A stretch of DNA of 64,000 nucleotides from Actinomycetota bacterium (GCA_009701715.1 WLJO01000001.1:62001-126000), one strand, 5' to 3'. Positions 16,365-26,596 are shown, counted from the first letter of the stretch. The notes: generated from the letters alone by a model not told the origin. A program made the numbers and translations.

Positions 16365-16958
16365 CTAGAGGCCGAGTTCGAGGGCGATTTCGGGAAGGCG
16401 CTCTCGGAAGGCGACAGCGAGCCGGACGATGTGGTTGAAATCGTCGGGGGTGATGCCACTCAATTCACCGAACAGCGTGTACCCGGCCAGTGTCGTCGTG
16501 ATGAACAGCATCCAGACTCTGGCCGCCTGTTCGCTCACCGGGTTCACGGAACGGAATTGCTCGACGAGACGGTCGATCATCTGCTGCTGAGCAATGCCGT
16601 CCTCGCTGGGGTCGTAGCCCTCGCCAAGCATCCAGGCAAGCAATCGGTTTCGTAACACGATGTCCGGGTCGAGGAAGATCGCCGGGTTCCCGATCTGACC
16701 CGTTCGGGCGACAGCATCGTGCACCAGTCGCTCGCAACACCCCCGGAGCAATCGGTGCATCGTGCCGAAATTGCGCACGATGACGCTTACGTTGAGCCCG
16801 GATGCCGCCGAAACCCTACGGGTGGTCACCTCGTCGAACGGGTGGGACCGGAGCAGAGCGATCGTCGCCTCAACCAGCAATTCCCGAGCCTGCTCTGCCC
16901 GAACCTGCGGCCGTGGAGGCCGGGCCACTGATTCGTTGCTGTCGGTGTGCTCAGCCAT
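16365..16958 (-). CDS. TetR/AcrR family transcriptional regulator
   Basis: From MAEHTDSNESVARPPRPQ the product is 197 residues. The helix-turn-helix lies at about residues 30-65 (DEVTTRRVSAASGLNVSVIVRNFG) and the rest is a helical effector domain containing YTLFGELSGITPDDFNHIVR. It is distinct from the paired TetR copies at 6486 and 10353. No good ribosome site precedes the ATG, and the frame continues upstream, but the added 60 residues are not protein-like. It diverges from the large exported protein at 17212 and might control it (inference). Confidence 0.8.
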   Translation of the reverse strand: MAEHTDSNESVARPPRPQVRAEQARELLVEATIALLRSHPFDEVTTRRVSAASGLNVSVIVRNFGTMHRLLRGCCERLVHDAVARTGQIGNPAIFLDPDIVLRNRLLAWMLGEGYDPSEDGIAQQQMIDRLVEQFRSVNPVSEQAARVWMLFITTTLAGYTLFGELSGITPDDFNHIVRLAVAFRERLPEIALELGL

Positions 16959-17211
16959 CGGTTTATGAGCCGTCAGGAGTCCGTGTCCGCCCGAGTAACG
17001 GCACCGGAGCGAGAGTAGTCCCTGCTCAGGAGCATCACCCGCAGTCGCGTGGGAAGGACGGTCTGCCAGCGGTGAATCGGGCGGCGGGAGGCGCTCACTG
17101 CATCCATCGTATGCATATACTGCACCCACAGTACGCATGTACCGCAGGCTCGGTCGGCCAGCGAACGCGAACCGTGCGCCATGCGTGATGGCCCAAAAAG
17201 AAGGAACAACC

Positions 17212-20200
17212 GTGAGTGATCAAGGACGGATCCCCGGGGAGGCACTCGGTTCACCGGGCACTGCCTCGAACCGAAAGGCCAAACGGCGCAAGAACCTAAT
17301 CGTCGGATCGGTGGTCGGTGGCCTCGTTGCGGTCGGCGCCGTTGTCGCGATCCTCGCGTCGGCCGGCGGCAGTCGCTCGGGAACGCTGATCGGCCCAACG
17401 ACCACCACGGTGCCAAGCGCTGCAGCGAAGGATTACACCTCCACGTGTTTAGATGCGGCCCCGGTGTCCGGGCTCGTGACAACTTCGCAGTACGACAGGA
17501 TCAAGGGTGCCGGAGCCGTTGAGTTCAACAGAGCACTGCTTCGCACCAACGTGATCCCCACCGGCCCCTTCTCGTTCGCCCCGGGCTTTGTTGTCAACTC
17601 GGTGGTCGTCGACAGCACGTCTGCCCCCTACTCGGGCACCGCTGTAGTGACCGTTGGCAGGAAACTTCAGTTGAACATGTCCATGTCGGTCACGGACTGC
17701 AAAAACTTCACGCTCAATGTGGCCACGAGCGCTTCGTCGACAACCACAGTTGCTGCCGGGCTCACGCTCGACCCGAGCACCTTTACCGGCTCGATCACCG
17801 TAGTGAACGGCACCGCCACTTGGACGCTCACCGGCGCCTCGAAGATTTGGACGCTCGCAACTGGCGCAACGCTCACCACGACGCCGACGATCGCGAACTC
17901 CTGCCCGGCCGGCCTGAGTTGCCCAAGCGGCAATGATCGGGCTGCGTACCTGTCCACGAACGGGACACTCGTCGTTACCGGGCTGCCGAGCCTCAACGTC
18001 ACCGGCGCAGTGCGCCTCGGCGACGGATGGGCGCTGCTCCAGACCACGACCTCAAACCCGACGGCGCTCTCGTTCAGCATGGGAACCAGCAGCATCACGA
18101 TCAACAGCCCCACGCTCACCATCTGGAAGACCGCTACCCACCAGAGCAATCCGAATGCGCCGAGCAGCGACCTGGTGATGCCCGATCTATCGAGCATCAC
18201 CAACGGCCTGAACGTGGAGTTCTGTGGCACCTTCCAGATCGCCACGCCGATCACCGGCGACCAGGCAACGAGTGGCTGCGCCGAGTGGTCGCCGGAGGGC
18301 ATCGTCCTTGCCCAGTCCAAGAACCTGAATCAAGCAAGCACTACTGCCAACAGTTCCGCGACGGTGAACACCAACGTCAAGGGTGTTGCCTGGACCAACC
18401 TTCCCAGCACGTATACCGGTGTCGGTGGCATCGCTACCGTCTCGTTTAGCGGCGTGCCCACACCTACCTTCCCAAGCACCATCTCGATGGGTGGCGTCAG
18501 TACGCTCCCGGGTGTCGTGATGGCCGCCCTCGGCAAGCCGTCGGAAGACTTCCTTGTCAACGTCAGCGGAACGTTCTCGGCAACAGGCTTCACGGTCACC
18601 GGCTCGGTTCCCGTGAATTTTTCGATCACCAACTCGCCACCGGTTGCAGTCAAGGTGACTTCGATCTATGCCACCATCAGGTGGGACAACGTCGACGGCT
18701 GGGGCAATCTGACGATCGGCGGGCAGTCGGAACTCACATTCGGAACCAGTCCGAACACGTCTACGGCGACAGCGGGTGTCGCCCTCCAGTTCTCGCGCAC
18801 CGGTGTCTCCCTCACCCTGACTGCCCTCGGCACGAAGGCGGCGGGCGACACCACCGACGGGCTCACGCCGGCCACGAGGCTTGCTCGCCCCAGCCAGGCG
18901 CAGTACCTGTCCACGAAGTGGATGGGCATCGACGGACTCAACCTGTGGAGCCTCACCGGCAGTATCGGCTGGGGTTCCGACGGGTTGCCCACGATGAGTT
19001 ATACGACGAGCACGTACCTCAACCCCACCGGCGCCACCACGCAACAGTTCATCAAGTGCAGCACCAGCACCTGTGGAGATGCGGACTGGATGGTCAGCAC
19101 GGTCATCGTCAGTGCTGGCGTAGACAACACCTGCTTCGCGTACACCTTCGACGGAACAGACCCGAGCGGGGGCGCCGCCACCTTGAGCCTCAACGGTGGC
19201 GTGATCAAGACCTCAAAGTTCGCGTTGGGCGCGTCGGCATCGGGCTGCACGGTGGGCGGGATCACCCTTCCCGCTGGCTTCGCAGGTCTCAAGTTCTCGA
19301 CCACCATCGGGTCGACGAGTCTCGACCTGACACTTACCTACTCGGTAACCAAGGGGTTCTGTTACGCCCAGAACATCGGAAACCTGACCCTGCTCGGCGT
19401 TACCTACAACCAGGTGAACCTCAGCGTGTCGATGGTGCCGACGGGCTCAAGCGCTACATGCGGCAAGAATTCCGTCGGGAGCGATATCACCAACAGCGGC
19501 GGAACGAAGACAAGCTTCTACGGTCAGTGGACGGTACCGAAGGTTGGCACCATGTCGGTCGATGCAGACATGGGCGCCAGCAGCACCGGTGGCATTCAGG
19601 CATCGCTGTATGCCAAGTTGCCGACGTTGACGTCGAACGACGCAGACTTCGCGCTGTCGAACGTGGCGTTCGGTGGTTCCTTCCTTGCGGACTCGTCTGG
19701 GTGCGGTTACATCGACACGTCCGCCACGGGCAGCCTGAAGATGAAGTCCAAGGTATATGCCCTGAATGGGTTTGAGCTGAAGATCGGCTGTAACGGACTT
19801 CAGAAGTTCCTCTTCGACTTCACCTTCAGCCACAGCGTCGGAGGAACAACCAAGACCACTTCGATGTATTTCAAGTACGACAGTGCGACCTTCACGATGA
19901 ACGGGTCGTTCAGCTACACCACCGACGAAGGAAGTTGGAAGATCGGGAGTGACGCCGGCAAGTATAAACTCAACGCGACGCTCTCGTTTACGTCGGACTG
20001 GGGAGCGGCGACACCGACCGGCTCATTCAGCCTGAAATTCCAAGGCACGGGAAGTGGAGATTTAACCGCAGCCGACTACTACGTTGACGGCTCCGGCACG
20101 GCAACTCTGAGCTGGGGTGCCGGATCCACGGACTATGGCGGTTCGGCATCCGTTAAAATTCGCATAACGACGAACGGTTGTCCTAGCTGCTACATGAAGG

Positions 20201-20226
20201 ATATTTACTTCTCGACATCGGTGTAG
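17212..20226 (+). CDS. Very large exported beta-rich protein, N-terminally anchored
   Basis: A 1,004-residue protein. The GTG at 17212 follows AAGAAGGAA, and the next in-frame ATG upstream is at 17188. Residues 1-27 are basic and soluble, 28-50 form a single hydrophobic helix, and a Thr-rich linker (TTTTVPSAAA) leads to about 930 residues rich in Ser, Thr, Gly and Val with alternating hydrophobicity, so a long extracellular beta structure held by an uncleaved signal anchor is expected. Scattered Cys come in close pairs (CSTSTCG, CPSC, CPAGLSC), suiting disulfides. No domain is recognised. The G+C content is somewhat lower than the neighbours towards the 3' end. A strong terminator follows. 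Confidence 0.8.
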   Translation: MSDQGRIPGEALGSPGTASNRKAKRRKNLIVGSVVGGLVAVGAVVAILASAGGSRSGTLIGPTTTTVPSAAAKDYTSTCLDAAPVSGLVTTSQYDRIKGAGAVEFNRALLRTNVIPTGPFSFAPGFVVNSVVVDSTSAPYSGTAVVTVGRKLQLNMSMSVTDCKNFTLNVATSASSTTTVAAGLTLDPSTFTGSITVVNGTATWTLTGASKIWTLATGATLTTTPTIANSCPAGLSCPSGNDRAAYLSTNGTLVVTGLPSLNVTGAVRLGDGWALLQTTTSNPTALSFSMGTSSITINSPTLTIWKTATHQSNPNAPSSDLVMPDLSSITNGLNVEFCGTFQIATPITGDQATSGCAEWSPEGIVLAQSKNLNQASTTANSSATVNTNVKGVAWTNLPSTYTGVGGIATVSFSGVPTPTFPSTISMGGVSTLPGVVMAALGKPSEDFLVNVSGTFSATGFTVTGSVPVNFSITNSPPVAVKVTSIYATIRWDNVDGWGNLTIGGQSELTFGTSPNTSTATAGVALQFSRTGVSLTLTALGTKAAGDTTDGLTPATRLARPSQAQYLSTKWMGIDGLNLWSLTGSIGWGSDGLPTMSYTTSTYLNPTGATTQQFIKCSTSTCGDADWMVSTVIVSAGVDNTCFAYTFDGTDPSGGAATLSLNGGVIKTSKFALGASASGCTVGGITLPAGFAGLKFSTTIGSTSLDLTLTYSVTKGFCYAQNIGNLTLLGVTYNQVNLSVSMVPTGSSATCGKNSVGSDITNSGGTKTSFYGQWTVPKVGTMSVDADMGASSTGGIQASLYAKLPTLTSNDADFALSNVAFGGSFLADSSGCGYIDTSATGSLKMKSKVYALNGFELKIGCNGLQKFLFDFTFSHSVGGTTKTTSMYFKYDSATFTMNGSFSYTTDEGSWKIGSDAGKYKLNATLSFTSDWGAATPTGSFSLKFQGTGSGDLTAADYYVDGSGTATLSWGAGSTDYGGSASVKIRITTNGCPSCYMKDIYFSTSV

Positions 20227-20250
20227 TCTAGGGGCTCTCTGAGAACACGA

Positions 20251-20285
20251 GGGGGTCGGCGCGCAGGCGCCGGCCCCCTTCGCTT
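20251..20285 (+). terminator. Intrinsic terminator after the large exported protein
   Basis: GGGGGTCGGCGC (20251-20262) pairs with GCGCCGGCCCCC (20267-20278) around a GCAG loop with one G-T pair, followed by TTCGCTTT. Very stable 12-bp stem. Confidence 0.8.
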
Positions 20286-20390
20286 TGTGCGCCACCCACC
20301 GCCGCACGGCCCCACCCTCGTCGCCGCACGGCCTGTTTCAGTAGTGTCTCCTCGGGGACCGGGTGACCGGCTGATCATTGGGGGAACAAC

Positions 20391-21146
20391 ATGGATCTCG
20401 GGCTGAAGGGCAAGAAGGCACTCGTTACCGGCTCCACCAAGGGCATCGGTCGCGCGATTGCTGAGGTGCTGCTCGACGAGGGCGCCTCAGTGGCCATCTG
20501 TGCACGCAACACCGACGAAGTGACTGCAGCAGTTGCCGAGATGTCGAAGAAGGGCAAGGTGGTGGGCGCGTCCGTGGACGTCGGCAACGCCGAAGCACTG
20601 CGTGCCTGGGTGGCGTCGTCGGCCGAGCAACTCGGCGGCATCGACATCTACGTGCACAACACCTCCGCCATGCCGGCACGGAAGCTCGACGGCTGGATCA
20701 ACAACTTCAACGTGGATCTCATGGCCCTCGTGCACGGAACCGAGGCCGCCACTGCGCACCTCGCCGCCGCCAACGGCACGCTCATCAGCATCGGCACCAT
20801 CTCCAACGTCGAGCACTTTGCCACCGGTTCGGGTAGCTACAGCGCGCTCAAGGCGGCCATGACCAACTGGACGCTCGGCCAGGCACAGGTGCTCGGCGCA
20901 CAGGGCATCCGCTGCAACGTGGTGTCCCCCGGCCCGATCTTTTTCGAGAACGGCGCGTGGGACATGATCAAGACCCACATGGCCCCGTTCTTCGAGGCCA
21001 CCCTGAAGACACACCCCGGTGGGCAGATGGGCGACCCGCTCGACGTGGCGAATGCCGTTGCGTTCCTCGCGAGCAACAAGGCCAAGCACATCAACGGTGC
21101 CAACGTCACCGTCGACGGTGGCTTCCTGAAGCGCGTCGACTACTGA
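20391..21146 (+). CDS. Short-chain dehydrogenase/reductase
   Basis: A 251-residue classical SDR: the nucleotide loop TGSTKGIG at 13-20, HNTSA in place of the usual NNAG, a Ser in SIGTISN, and the Tyr150-x-x-x-Lys154 pair in YSALK. The C-terminus ends in the typical INGANVTVDGGF. It should oxidise or reduce an alcohol/ketone with NAD(P)H, and the ARN after strand 2 suits NADP. A GGGGGAA site precedes the ATG. Its last seven bases overlap the end of the convergent P450 gene. With the P450, acyl-CoA dehydrogenase and Baeyer-Villiger enzyme nearby it may act on steroid-like or cyclic alcohols (inference). Confidence 0.9.
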   Translation: MDLGLKGKKALVTGSTKGIGRAIAEVLLDEGASVAICARNTDEVTAAVAEMSKKGKVVGASVDVGNAEALRAWVASSAEQLGGIDIYVHNTSAMPARKLDGWINNFNVDLMALVHGTEAATAHLAAANGTLISIGTISNVEHFATGSGSYSALKAAMTNWTLGQAQVLGAQGIRCNVVSPGPIFFENGAWDMIKTHMAPFFEATLKTHPGGQMGDPLDVANAVAFLASNKAKHINGANVTVDGGFLKRVDY

Positions 21147-22411
21147 CGGTTCGCTGTCGGTTCGAAGTCGACATCGAGCCGGGTGAGGCCGCGCAAGATG
21201 AAGCTGGGGAAGTACTCGAAGGTGTTCGAACCCGGAAGCGTGAAACTGTCGATGCGCTTCGACAGTTCCTCGAGTGCCACCCTGCCCTCCAGCCGTGAGA
21301 GGTTCGCACCGATACAGAAGTGGATGCCCTTGCCGAAGGCGAGGTGATCCCTGAGGTGCTCCCGGTCGGGATCGAACCCGTCTGGGTCCGCGAACAGGCG
21401 CTCGTCCCGATTGGCGGAGGCGAACACCACGACGATGCGCGAACCCTTCGGGAGCGGACAGCCGCCGAGCTCGGTATCGGTGGTCACCACGCGGAACATG
21501 CCTTGTGTTGGCGTGGACAGCCGGAGGGTTTCCTCCACAATCCGCTCGATGCGGGCCGGGTCGCCCTTCAGCATTTGCCACTGCTCCGGGTGCTCGCCAA
21601 GCAACCGCATCATCTCGGTGAGCATCTTGGTGGTGGTCTCGTTGCCGGCCACGAGGAGTTGCTGCACAATGCTGAGCATCTCGGCCATGTCGAGCGGCCG
21701 ACGGTCGGGCACCTCAGCGTCGTTGTCGTCGATACGCGCGTTCAGCAGGTTGGTGAGCAGGTCGTCCTGCGGCGCGGCGCGGCGCATCTCGATCTGCTCC
21801 GCGAAGTAACGCTGGAACTCATTCACGCCCATCTCCGCGCGCACCCGCTCGTCGATCGACACGTTCGTGCCGATACCGGCCACCGAGTCATCCGACCACC
21901 GCTTGAAGTCCGCGAGCCGGCTGTCGGGAACATTGAGCGCCCGGGCGATCACCTCGACAGGCAGTGGCACGGCGAAGTCCTCCACGAACTCGATGCTGCC
22001 CCGGTCGATCCAGGAGTCGATCAGACGGCTTGCGATCGACCGGATGGCCGGCTCCAGTTCGGCAATCGCCCGCGGGTGGAATGCCCGGGCCACAAGGCTG
22101 CGGTACCGGGTGTGCTCGGGCTGGTCGGCGGTCAACATCGTGCTCACCCTGGGATACCCCTGCTCGAACACCTCGAGCAGGCGCTTGCGGGACTCGGGAT
22201 TGCCCGGCACGTTGGTTACCACGAACCTCGACGAGTAGGTGACGGTGTCCCGCAGCACCTGCAGCACGAGGTCGTGGCGGGTAACGAGGTACATGCCCAG
22301 TGCGGGAAGGTGCAGGACCGGGGCGTCGGAGCGCATTCGGGCGTAGGCCGGGAACGGGCACTGCAGCGCAGCCGGGTCGAAGGGGTTGAAGGTGCCCAGA
22401 TCGGTATCCAT
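21140..22411 (-). CDS. Cytochrome P450
   Basis: A soluble bacterial P450 of 423 residues. The I-helix oxygen motif is LLVAGNETTT, the K-helix ExxR is EETLR, and the heme loop FGKGIHFCIG places the thiolate at Cys366. The opening DLGTFNPFDPAAL is common to actinobacterial CYPs. It hydroxylates a hydrophobic substrate with electrons from a ferredoxin, and no ferredoxin gene is adjacent. The ATG at 22411 is preceded by a GAGG-type site. An upstream extension to 22519 is unlikely. Divergent from the acyl-CoA dehydrogenase at 22566, so the 154-base gap probably holds both promoters. Confidence 0.9.
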   Translation of the reverse strand: MDTDLGTFNPFDPAALQCPFPAYARMRSDAPVLHLPALGMYLVTRHDLVLQVLRDTVTYSSRFVVTNVPGNPESRKRLLEVFEQGYPRVSTMLTADQPEHTRYRSLVARAFHPRAIAELEPAIRSIASRLIDSWIDRGSIEFVEDFAVPLPVEVIARALNVPDSRLADFKRWSDDSVAGIGTNVSIDERVRAEMGVNEFQRYFAEQIEMRRAAPQDDLLTNLLNARIDDNDAEVPDRRPLDMAEMLSIVQQLLVAGNETTTKMLTEMMRLLGEHPEQWQMLKGDPARIERIVEETLRLSTPTQGMFRVVTTDTELGGCPLPKGSRIVVVFASANRDERLFADPDGFDPDREHLRDHLAFGKGIHFCIGANLSRLEGRVALEELSKRIDSFTLPGSNTFEYFPSFILRGLTRLDVDFEPTANRQ

Positions 22412-22565
22412 CCCGCCCACCACCTCCCCCGAGTCGGTCGTTACCGCCAACGTAACGGACCCGCCGCCCGGGCGCCACGGGTACCGCCGCCAGCGGTTGG
22501 ATCCGACTCGCACGGCCACCCGGTCACCCGATTACATTGCAACTAACTACGTTGAGGGGACCCCA

Positions 22566-23795
22566 ATGAGCGACAACGACAGCCTGCCTGCAGCCGACGC
22601 CGATGCCTTCCGCCAAAAGTGCCGTGACTTCCTGCAGCAGCACGCCACGGGCCTGTCCCGTGCGGAGCGCGCCAACGACCGTGGTGCGTCGATGATGGCT
22701 GCTGCCAAGGAGTTCCAGAATGCTCTTGCGGACGCGAACCTCGCGGGCCTCACTTACGAAAAGGCCTACGGCGGTGCTGGCCTCACCAAGGCGCACGACC
22801 TCATTTGGCGCGAGGAGTACGCGAACTTCCCCGACATGACGGGCGAGCTCACCATCAGCCACGGCATGTGCCTGCCGGTACTCAACCAGTTCGGCAGCGA
22901 GGAGCAGAAGAAGCGCTTCCTCCCCGACAACATCGCCGGCCGCACGGTGTGGTGTCAGATGTTCTCCGAGCCCGGCGCCGGCTCAGACGTCGCCAGCCTT
23001 CAGACCAAGGCCGAGCGCGATGGTGACGAGTGGATCATCAACGGCCAGAAGGTGTGGACCACCCTCGCCCACCACTCGCAGTACGGCATCATCATCGCCC
23101 GCACGAATCCTGAGGCGCCCAAGCACGCCGGCATCTCAATGTTCATCATGGACATGAACCTCCCGGGCGTGGACATGCGCCCGATCCACCAGATCGACGG
23201 CGGCAAGCACTTCAACGAGATCTTCTTCACCGACGTACGCATCCCGGCCGACTGGCTCGTGGGAGAGCTGAACAACGGCTGGAACCAGGCCACTGCGATG
23301 CTCATGTACGAGCGCGTTGCCATCGGCACCGGCTCCACGAGCGGCGTCACCCACCAGAACGCGGACCGCCTCATCGAGGAGGCCAAGCGTCGCGGGCTCA
23401 TCAACGACCCGAACCTTCGCCAGCAGCTCATGAAGATCTACAGCGAGGAGACCACCAAGTCCCTCGTCTCCATGCGCACCCGCGCCGAGATGAAGGCCGG
23501 CCGCACGCCCGGTCCCGGCGGCTCGCTCGGCAAGCTGCACGGCGCCATCATCTCCCGCCTGCTGCGCACCGTTATCGGCGAGGTATTCGGCCCGGACCTC
23601 GTGGCCAACACCGAGGGCGACAAGGCCGAGCTGTGGGGCACCATCATGCTCACGAGCTTCTCGGCCAACATCGCAGGCGGCACGGACGAGATCCAGAAGA
23701 ACATCATTGGCGACCGTGTGCTCGGCCTGCCGCGTGAGCCCATGGTCGACAAGGACATGCCGTTCAAGGACCTCAAGGTCGGCACCCAGCGCTGA
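22566..23795 (+). CDS. Acyl-CoA dehydrogenase
   Basis: A 409-residue flavoprotein with the three-domain family layout: helical N-terminus, a middle domain with WCQMFSEPGAGSDVASL, the FAD-binding signature, and INGQKVWTT, then a C-terminal helical domain ending IAGGTDEIQKNIIGDRVLGLPRE. It oxidises an acyl-CoA thioester to the enoyl-CoA and hands electrons to Etf, for which genes lie at 49831-51586. The start follows a TTGAGGGGA site. It resembles the long-chain/steroid side-chain (FadE-like) group, but substrate length cannot be told. Confidence 0.9.
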   Translation: MSDNDSLPAADADAFRQKCRDFLQQHATGLSRAERANDRGASMMAAAKEFQNALADANLAGLTYEKAYGGAGLTKAHDLIWREEYANFPDMTGELTISHGMCLPVLNQFGSEEQKKRFLPDNIAGRTVWCQMFSEPGAGSDVASLQTKAERDGDEWIINGQKVWTTLAHHSQYGIIIARTNPEAPKHAGISMFIMDMNLPGVDMRPIHQIDGGKHFNEIFFTDVRIPADWLVGELNNGWNQATAMLMYERVAIGTGSTSGVTHQNADRLIEEAKRRGLINDPNLRQQLMKIYSEETTKSLVSMRTRAEMKAGRTPGPGGSLGKLHGAIISRLLRTVIGEVFGPDLVANTEGDKAELWGTIMLTSFSANIAGGTDEIQKNIIGDRVLGLPREPMVDKDMPFKDLKVGTQR

Positions 23796-23831
23796 CCGGC
23801 CGCTGCTCGGGCCGCGAACCCGGGCCGTCCG

Positions 23832-23852
23832 GTTGGGGGCACTGCCCCCTAA
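23832..23852. terminator. Candidate bidirectional terminator
   Basis: GGGGGC (23835-23840) and GCCCCC (23844-23849) form a compact stem between the convergent acyl-CoA dehydrogenase and Baeyer-Villiger genes, and GTT/AAC flanks extend it with a bulge. No T-run. Confidence 0.4.
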
Positions 23853-23874
23853 CGACCAGGCCGGGTGGCCCGAC

Positions 23875-25746
23875 CTAACTCGTGGTGCGCAGCGGCTCGA
23901 ACAGGTACGGGTCCAGACTTTCCTGGGCACTCTTACGGATGCGGTGCCACTGGTTCCCGCCGTAGTACGACAGGCTCCCCGGCTCGGCGTCGCCGTGACC
24001 GTTGTAGTAGCTGAGGCAGTCGCGCAGCGGGGCCGTGGCGATGTCCGCGTCGCGGCAGTGCTCGGCGTAACGCTCCTCTGACTCCTCGGTGACGTCCACG
24101 GTGGACAGTTCACGGTCGCGCATGGTGGTGAGCATCCAGACGGCGTAGCTCACGTGCGCCTCGATGGCGTCCGTGAAGTTGAAGGTGCCGCCACCGCCCT
24201 GCGGGCCGGTCATGATGAACAGGTTCGGGAAGCCGTTGCTGTGCAGGCCGAGGAACGTGCGTGTGCCCCGGTCCTTCCACTTCTGGCTGAGGGTCTGCCC
24301 ACCCCGCCCAGTGATCATGTTGAACGTCGAGGTTGCCATCCACTGGAAGCCTGTCGCGTAGATGAGCACGTCCAGGTCGTACTGGGTGCCGTCGTGCACC
24401 ACACCGCCCTCGTTGATCTCCTTGACCCCCATCGGGGCAACGTCCACAAGCGTCACGTTCGGCTGGTTGAAGCACGGGAGGTACTCGTCGTGGAACGTTG
24501 GCCGCTTGCAGCCGTACGGGTAGTACGGCTTCAGGGCTGCAGCAGTAATCGGGTCCGTCACGATCGCGTCGACGCGCGCACGAACTTGTTCCATGATGCG
24601 AAAGTTGGTCTCGAGTTGCTTCTGGAGAAGCTCCTCGGGCGTCAGCTTCCGCTCGTACTCCTTGCGCTCCTTGAAGTCCTGCACCTTGCCGGCCAGGTAG
24701 TCGTCGTTACCCTGGATGGCCGTGCGGCCCGACGAGATGCGCGCGAAACGTTCGCGCCGGGCGCGAGCCCAGCCGGGCTCGTGGGACCACTCCTCCACCT
24801 GCTCCTCGGTGGTGGCGCGCTGGTCACGCACATCGATCGTGGATGGCGTGCGCTGGAAGACGTACAGGTGCCCAGCAACCTTCGCGAGCTCCGGGATCAC
24901 CTGTACGGCTGTTGCGCCGGTGCCGATGATGCCGATGCGCTTGCCCTCGAGGTCCACGTGATAGTTCCAACGTGACGTGTGGAAGGTCTCGCCGCGGAAC
25001 TTCTCCATGCCGTCGATTCGGGCAAGCTTGGGGGTCGTGAGGATGCCGTTGGCGAGGATGACGTACTTCGCCCGCACGGCGTCACCGCGGTTGGTGCGGA
25101 CGGTCCACGTTGCCGAGTCCTCGTCCCAGTCGGTGCGCTCCACTGTCGTGTGAAATAGGCAGTGGTCGTAGAACCCGAACTTGGTGGCCATCGCCTGGCA
25201 GTACTCAAGGATCTCGAAGCCCGAGGCGAACTTCATGCTCGGGAAGTAGCCCATCTCCTCGAGCAACGGGAAATAGCTGTACGACTCGACGTCGCAGGCA
25301 ACGCCCGGATATCGGTTCCAGTACCAGGTGCCCCCAACGTCGCCACCCTTCTCACAGAACCGGACATCGGTGAAACCGGCCTCGCGCAGGCGGTGCCAGA
25401 GCAACAGTCCCGCGAAGCCGGCGCCGACCACGAGGATCTCGCACGAGTCGGTGAGAGCGTCGCGCTCCACCGGCGGCGCGGAGTACACGTCCTCGAGGTA
25501 CTTCGCGAACTCGCCCTCCATCGCCATGTACTCGGCCGCGCCACGGCGGGCCTCCTTGAACGCCTGATACTTGGCCTGCTCGTCCGCGTCGAACCGGGCG
25601 CCGGCAGGCTGTTCCGGCATCGCCTTGAGCGACTCGTCGTTGATCACGGCGTAACCCTTGCCCTGGATACGTTCCGTGGCCTTCGCGGCGCGGGTGTTGA
25701 AAGTCTTCAGCCCCGTCACCGGATCGATGTTGATCGCGTTCGGCAT
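23875..25746 (-). CDS. Baeyer-Villiger flavin monooxygenase
   Basis: A 623-residue class B flavoprotein. FAD site GAGFAG at 108-113, the Baeyer-Villiger fingerprint F-x-G-x-x-x-H-x-x-x-W at 250-260 ([11 protein letters not shown]), a second dinucleotide loop GTGATA just after for NADPH, and the ATG-x-x-x of LIYATGFQW. The long N-terminal arm (about 100 residues) places it with steroid and cyclopentadecanone monooxygenases rather than the shorter enzyme at 39770. It inserts oxygen beside a ketone to give an ester or lactone. The ATG follows GGAGGATTC. An alpha/beta hydrolase gene lies upstream on the same strand and could open the ester. Confidence 0.9.
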   Translation of the reverse strand: MPNAINIDPVTGLKTFNTRAAKATERIQGKGYAVINDESLKAMPEQPAGARFDADEQAKYQAFKEARRGAAEYMAMEGEFAKYLEDVYSAPPVERDALTDSCEILVVGAGFAGLLLWHRLREAGFTDVRFCEKGGDVGGTWYWNRYPGVACDVESYSYFPLLEEMGYFPSMKFASGFEILEYCQAMATKFGFYDHCLFHTTVERTDWDEDSATWTVRTNRGDAVRAKYVILANGILTTPKLARIDGMEKFRGETFHTSRWNYHVDLEGKRIGIIGTGATAVQVIPELAKVAGHLYVFQRTPSTIDVRDQRATTEEQVEEWSHEPGWARARRERFARISSGRTAIQGNDDYLAGKVQDFKERKEYERKLTPEELLQKQLETNFRIMEQVRARVDAIVTDPITAAALKPYYPYGCKRPTFHDEYLPCFNQPNVTLVDVAPMGVKEINEGGVVHDGTQYDLDVLIYATGFQWMATSTFNMITGRGGQTLSQKWKDRGTRTFLGLHSNGFPNLFIMTGPQGGGGTFNFTDAIEAHVSYAVWMLTTMRDRELSTVDVTEESEERYAEHCRDADIATAPLRDCLSYYNGHGDAEPGSLSYYGGNQWHRIRKSAQESLDPYLFEPLRTTS

Positions 25747-25830
25747 GATGAATCCTCCTGTGCCCGCCACACGCAGGCTCGATTCCCCGTTTTGGTCAGC
25801 GTACGTCGGGATGCCGCCACCGGGCGAGTC

Positions 25831-26589
25831 TCAGACCGGGTCGAAGGCGTTCACCCGGTTCACGAACCGAGGGAGATCGACCAGATGGGGGTAGTGGCCG
25901 TGGTCGGCCCACACCTCAGTCGATGCGACAGAGCAGTACGAGGCCAACCAGTCGGCGTACGAGGGTCCGGGGTCCGAGCCGAACAGGGCGAGGTATGGCA
26001 CCTGAATTCGGGACGCGAACTGCCCGAGCTGTTCGTTGATCGTCTCGACGGATTGCTCGAAGATCACCGCCCAGTAGCCGAGCACCACCGACTGCACGGG
26101 GCGGCGGAGGGCCTCGAGCCGCTGCCGATCCGGCAGCCCGAGGGCGCCGTACAGCGGGTCGAAGAGGGCCAGCATCACCTGCTGGAAGCCCTCATCAGGT
26201 CCTCGCAACATCGGTTCGACAGCCTCGAGGTTCGCCTTGAAGCCCCCGAGAGTCAGTACCTGATCGATGTTGATTACGCCACGTGTGGGGAACAGGGCGC
26301 CGTATGCGGTGGCGACCACGCCACCGAGGGAGTGGCCGATGATCAGGGGGAGGTCCGCATCGGTGAACCCGGTGGCCAACAGGGTTTCGTGGATGTCGGT
26401 GGCCGCCTCCTCCATGCGGTACGTGTCGCCAAGCGCGGACTCGCCGTGGCCCCGGAGGTCCACGGCGAGCACGGTGCGGTTGGCAGCGAGTGCCTCGGTG
26501 AGCGGTCGCGTGATCTTGCGGGACTCGGTGATCCCGTGGATCACAACCGTCAGCGGACCAGAGCCAAGTACCTCATGTGCGAGGAGCAT
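25831..26589 (-). CDS. Alpha/beta hydrolase
   Basis: A 252-residue alpha/beta hydrolase: the VVIHGIT oxyanion strand, VLAVDLRGHGES, the nucleophile elbow GHSLGG, a late Asp in LFGSDPG and the His in HGHYPHLV. It hydrolyses an ester, lactone or similar bond. It is 84 bases upstream of the Baeyer-Villiger gene on the same strand, a pairing seen when the ester product is then cleaved (inference). A TAGAGT box seven bases before the ATG suggests a leaderless message. Confidence 0.85.
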   Translation of the reverse strand: MLLAHEVLGSGPLTVVIHGITESRKITRPLTEALAANRTVLAVDLRGHGESALGDTYRMEEAATDIHETLLATGFTDADLPLIIGHSLGGVVATAYGALFPTRGVINIDQVLTLGGFKANLEAVEPMLRGPDEGFQQVMLALFDPLYGALGLPDRQRLEALRRPVQSVVLGYWAVIFEQSVETINEQLGQFASRIQVPYLALFGSDPGPSYADWLASYCSVASTEVWADHGHYPHLVDLPRFVNRVNAFDPV

Positions 26590-26596
26590 GGCACGG

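Noticed and set aside
18187-19044. Open frames opposite the large exported protein
   Set aside because: Antisense frames to a long real gene, no family features.
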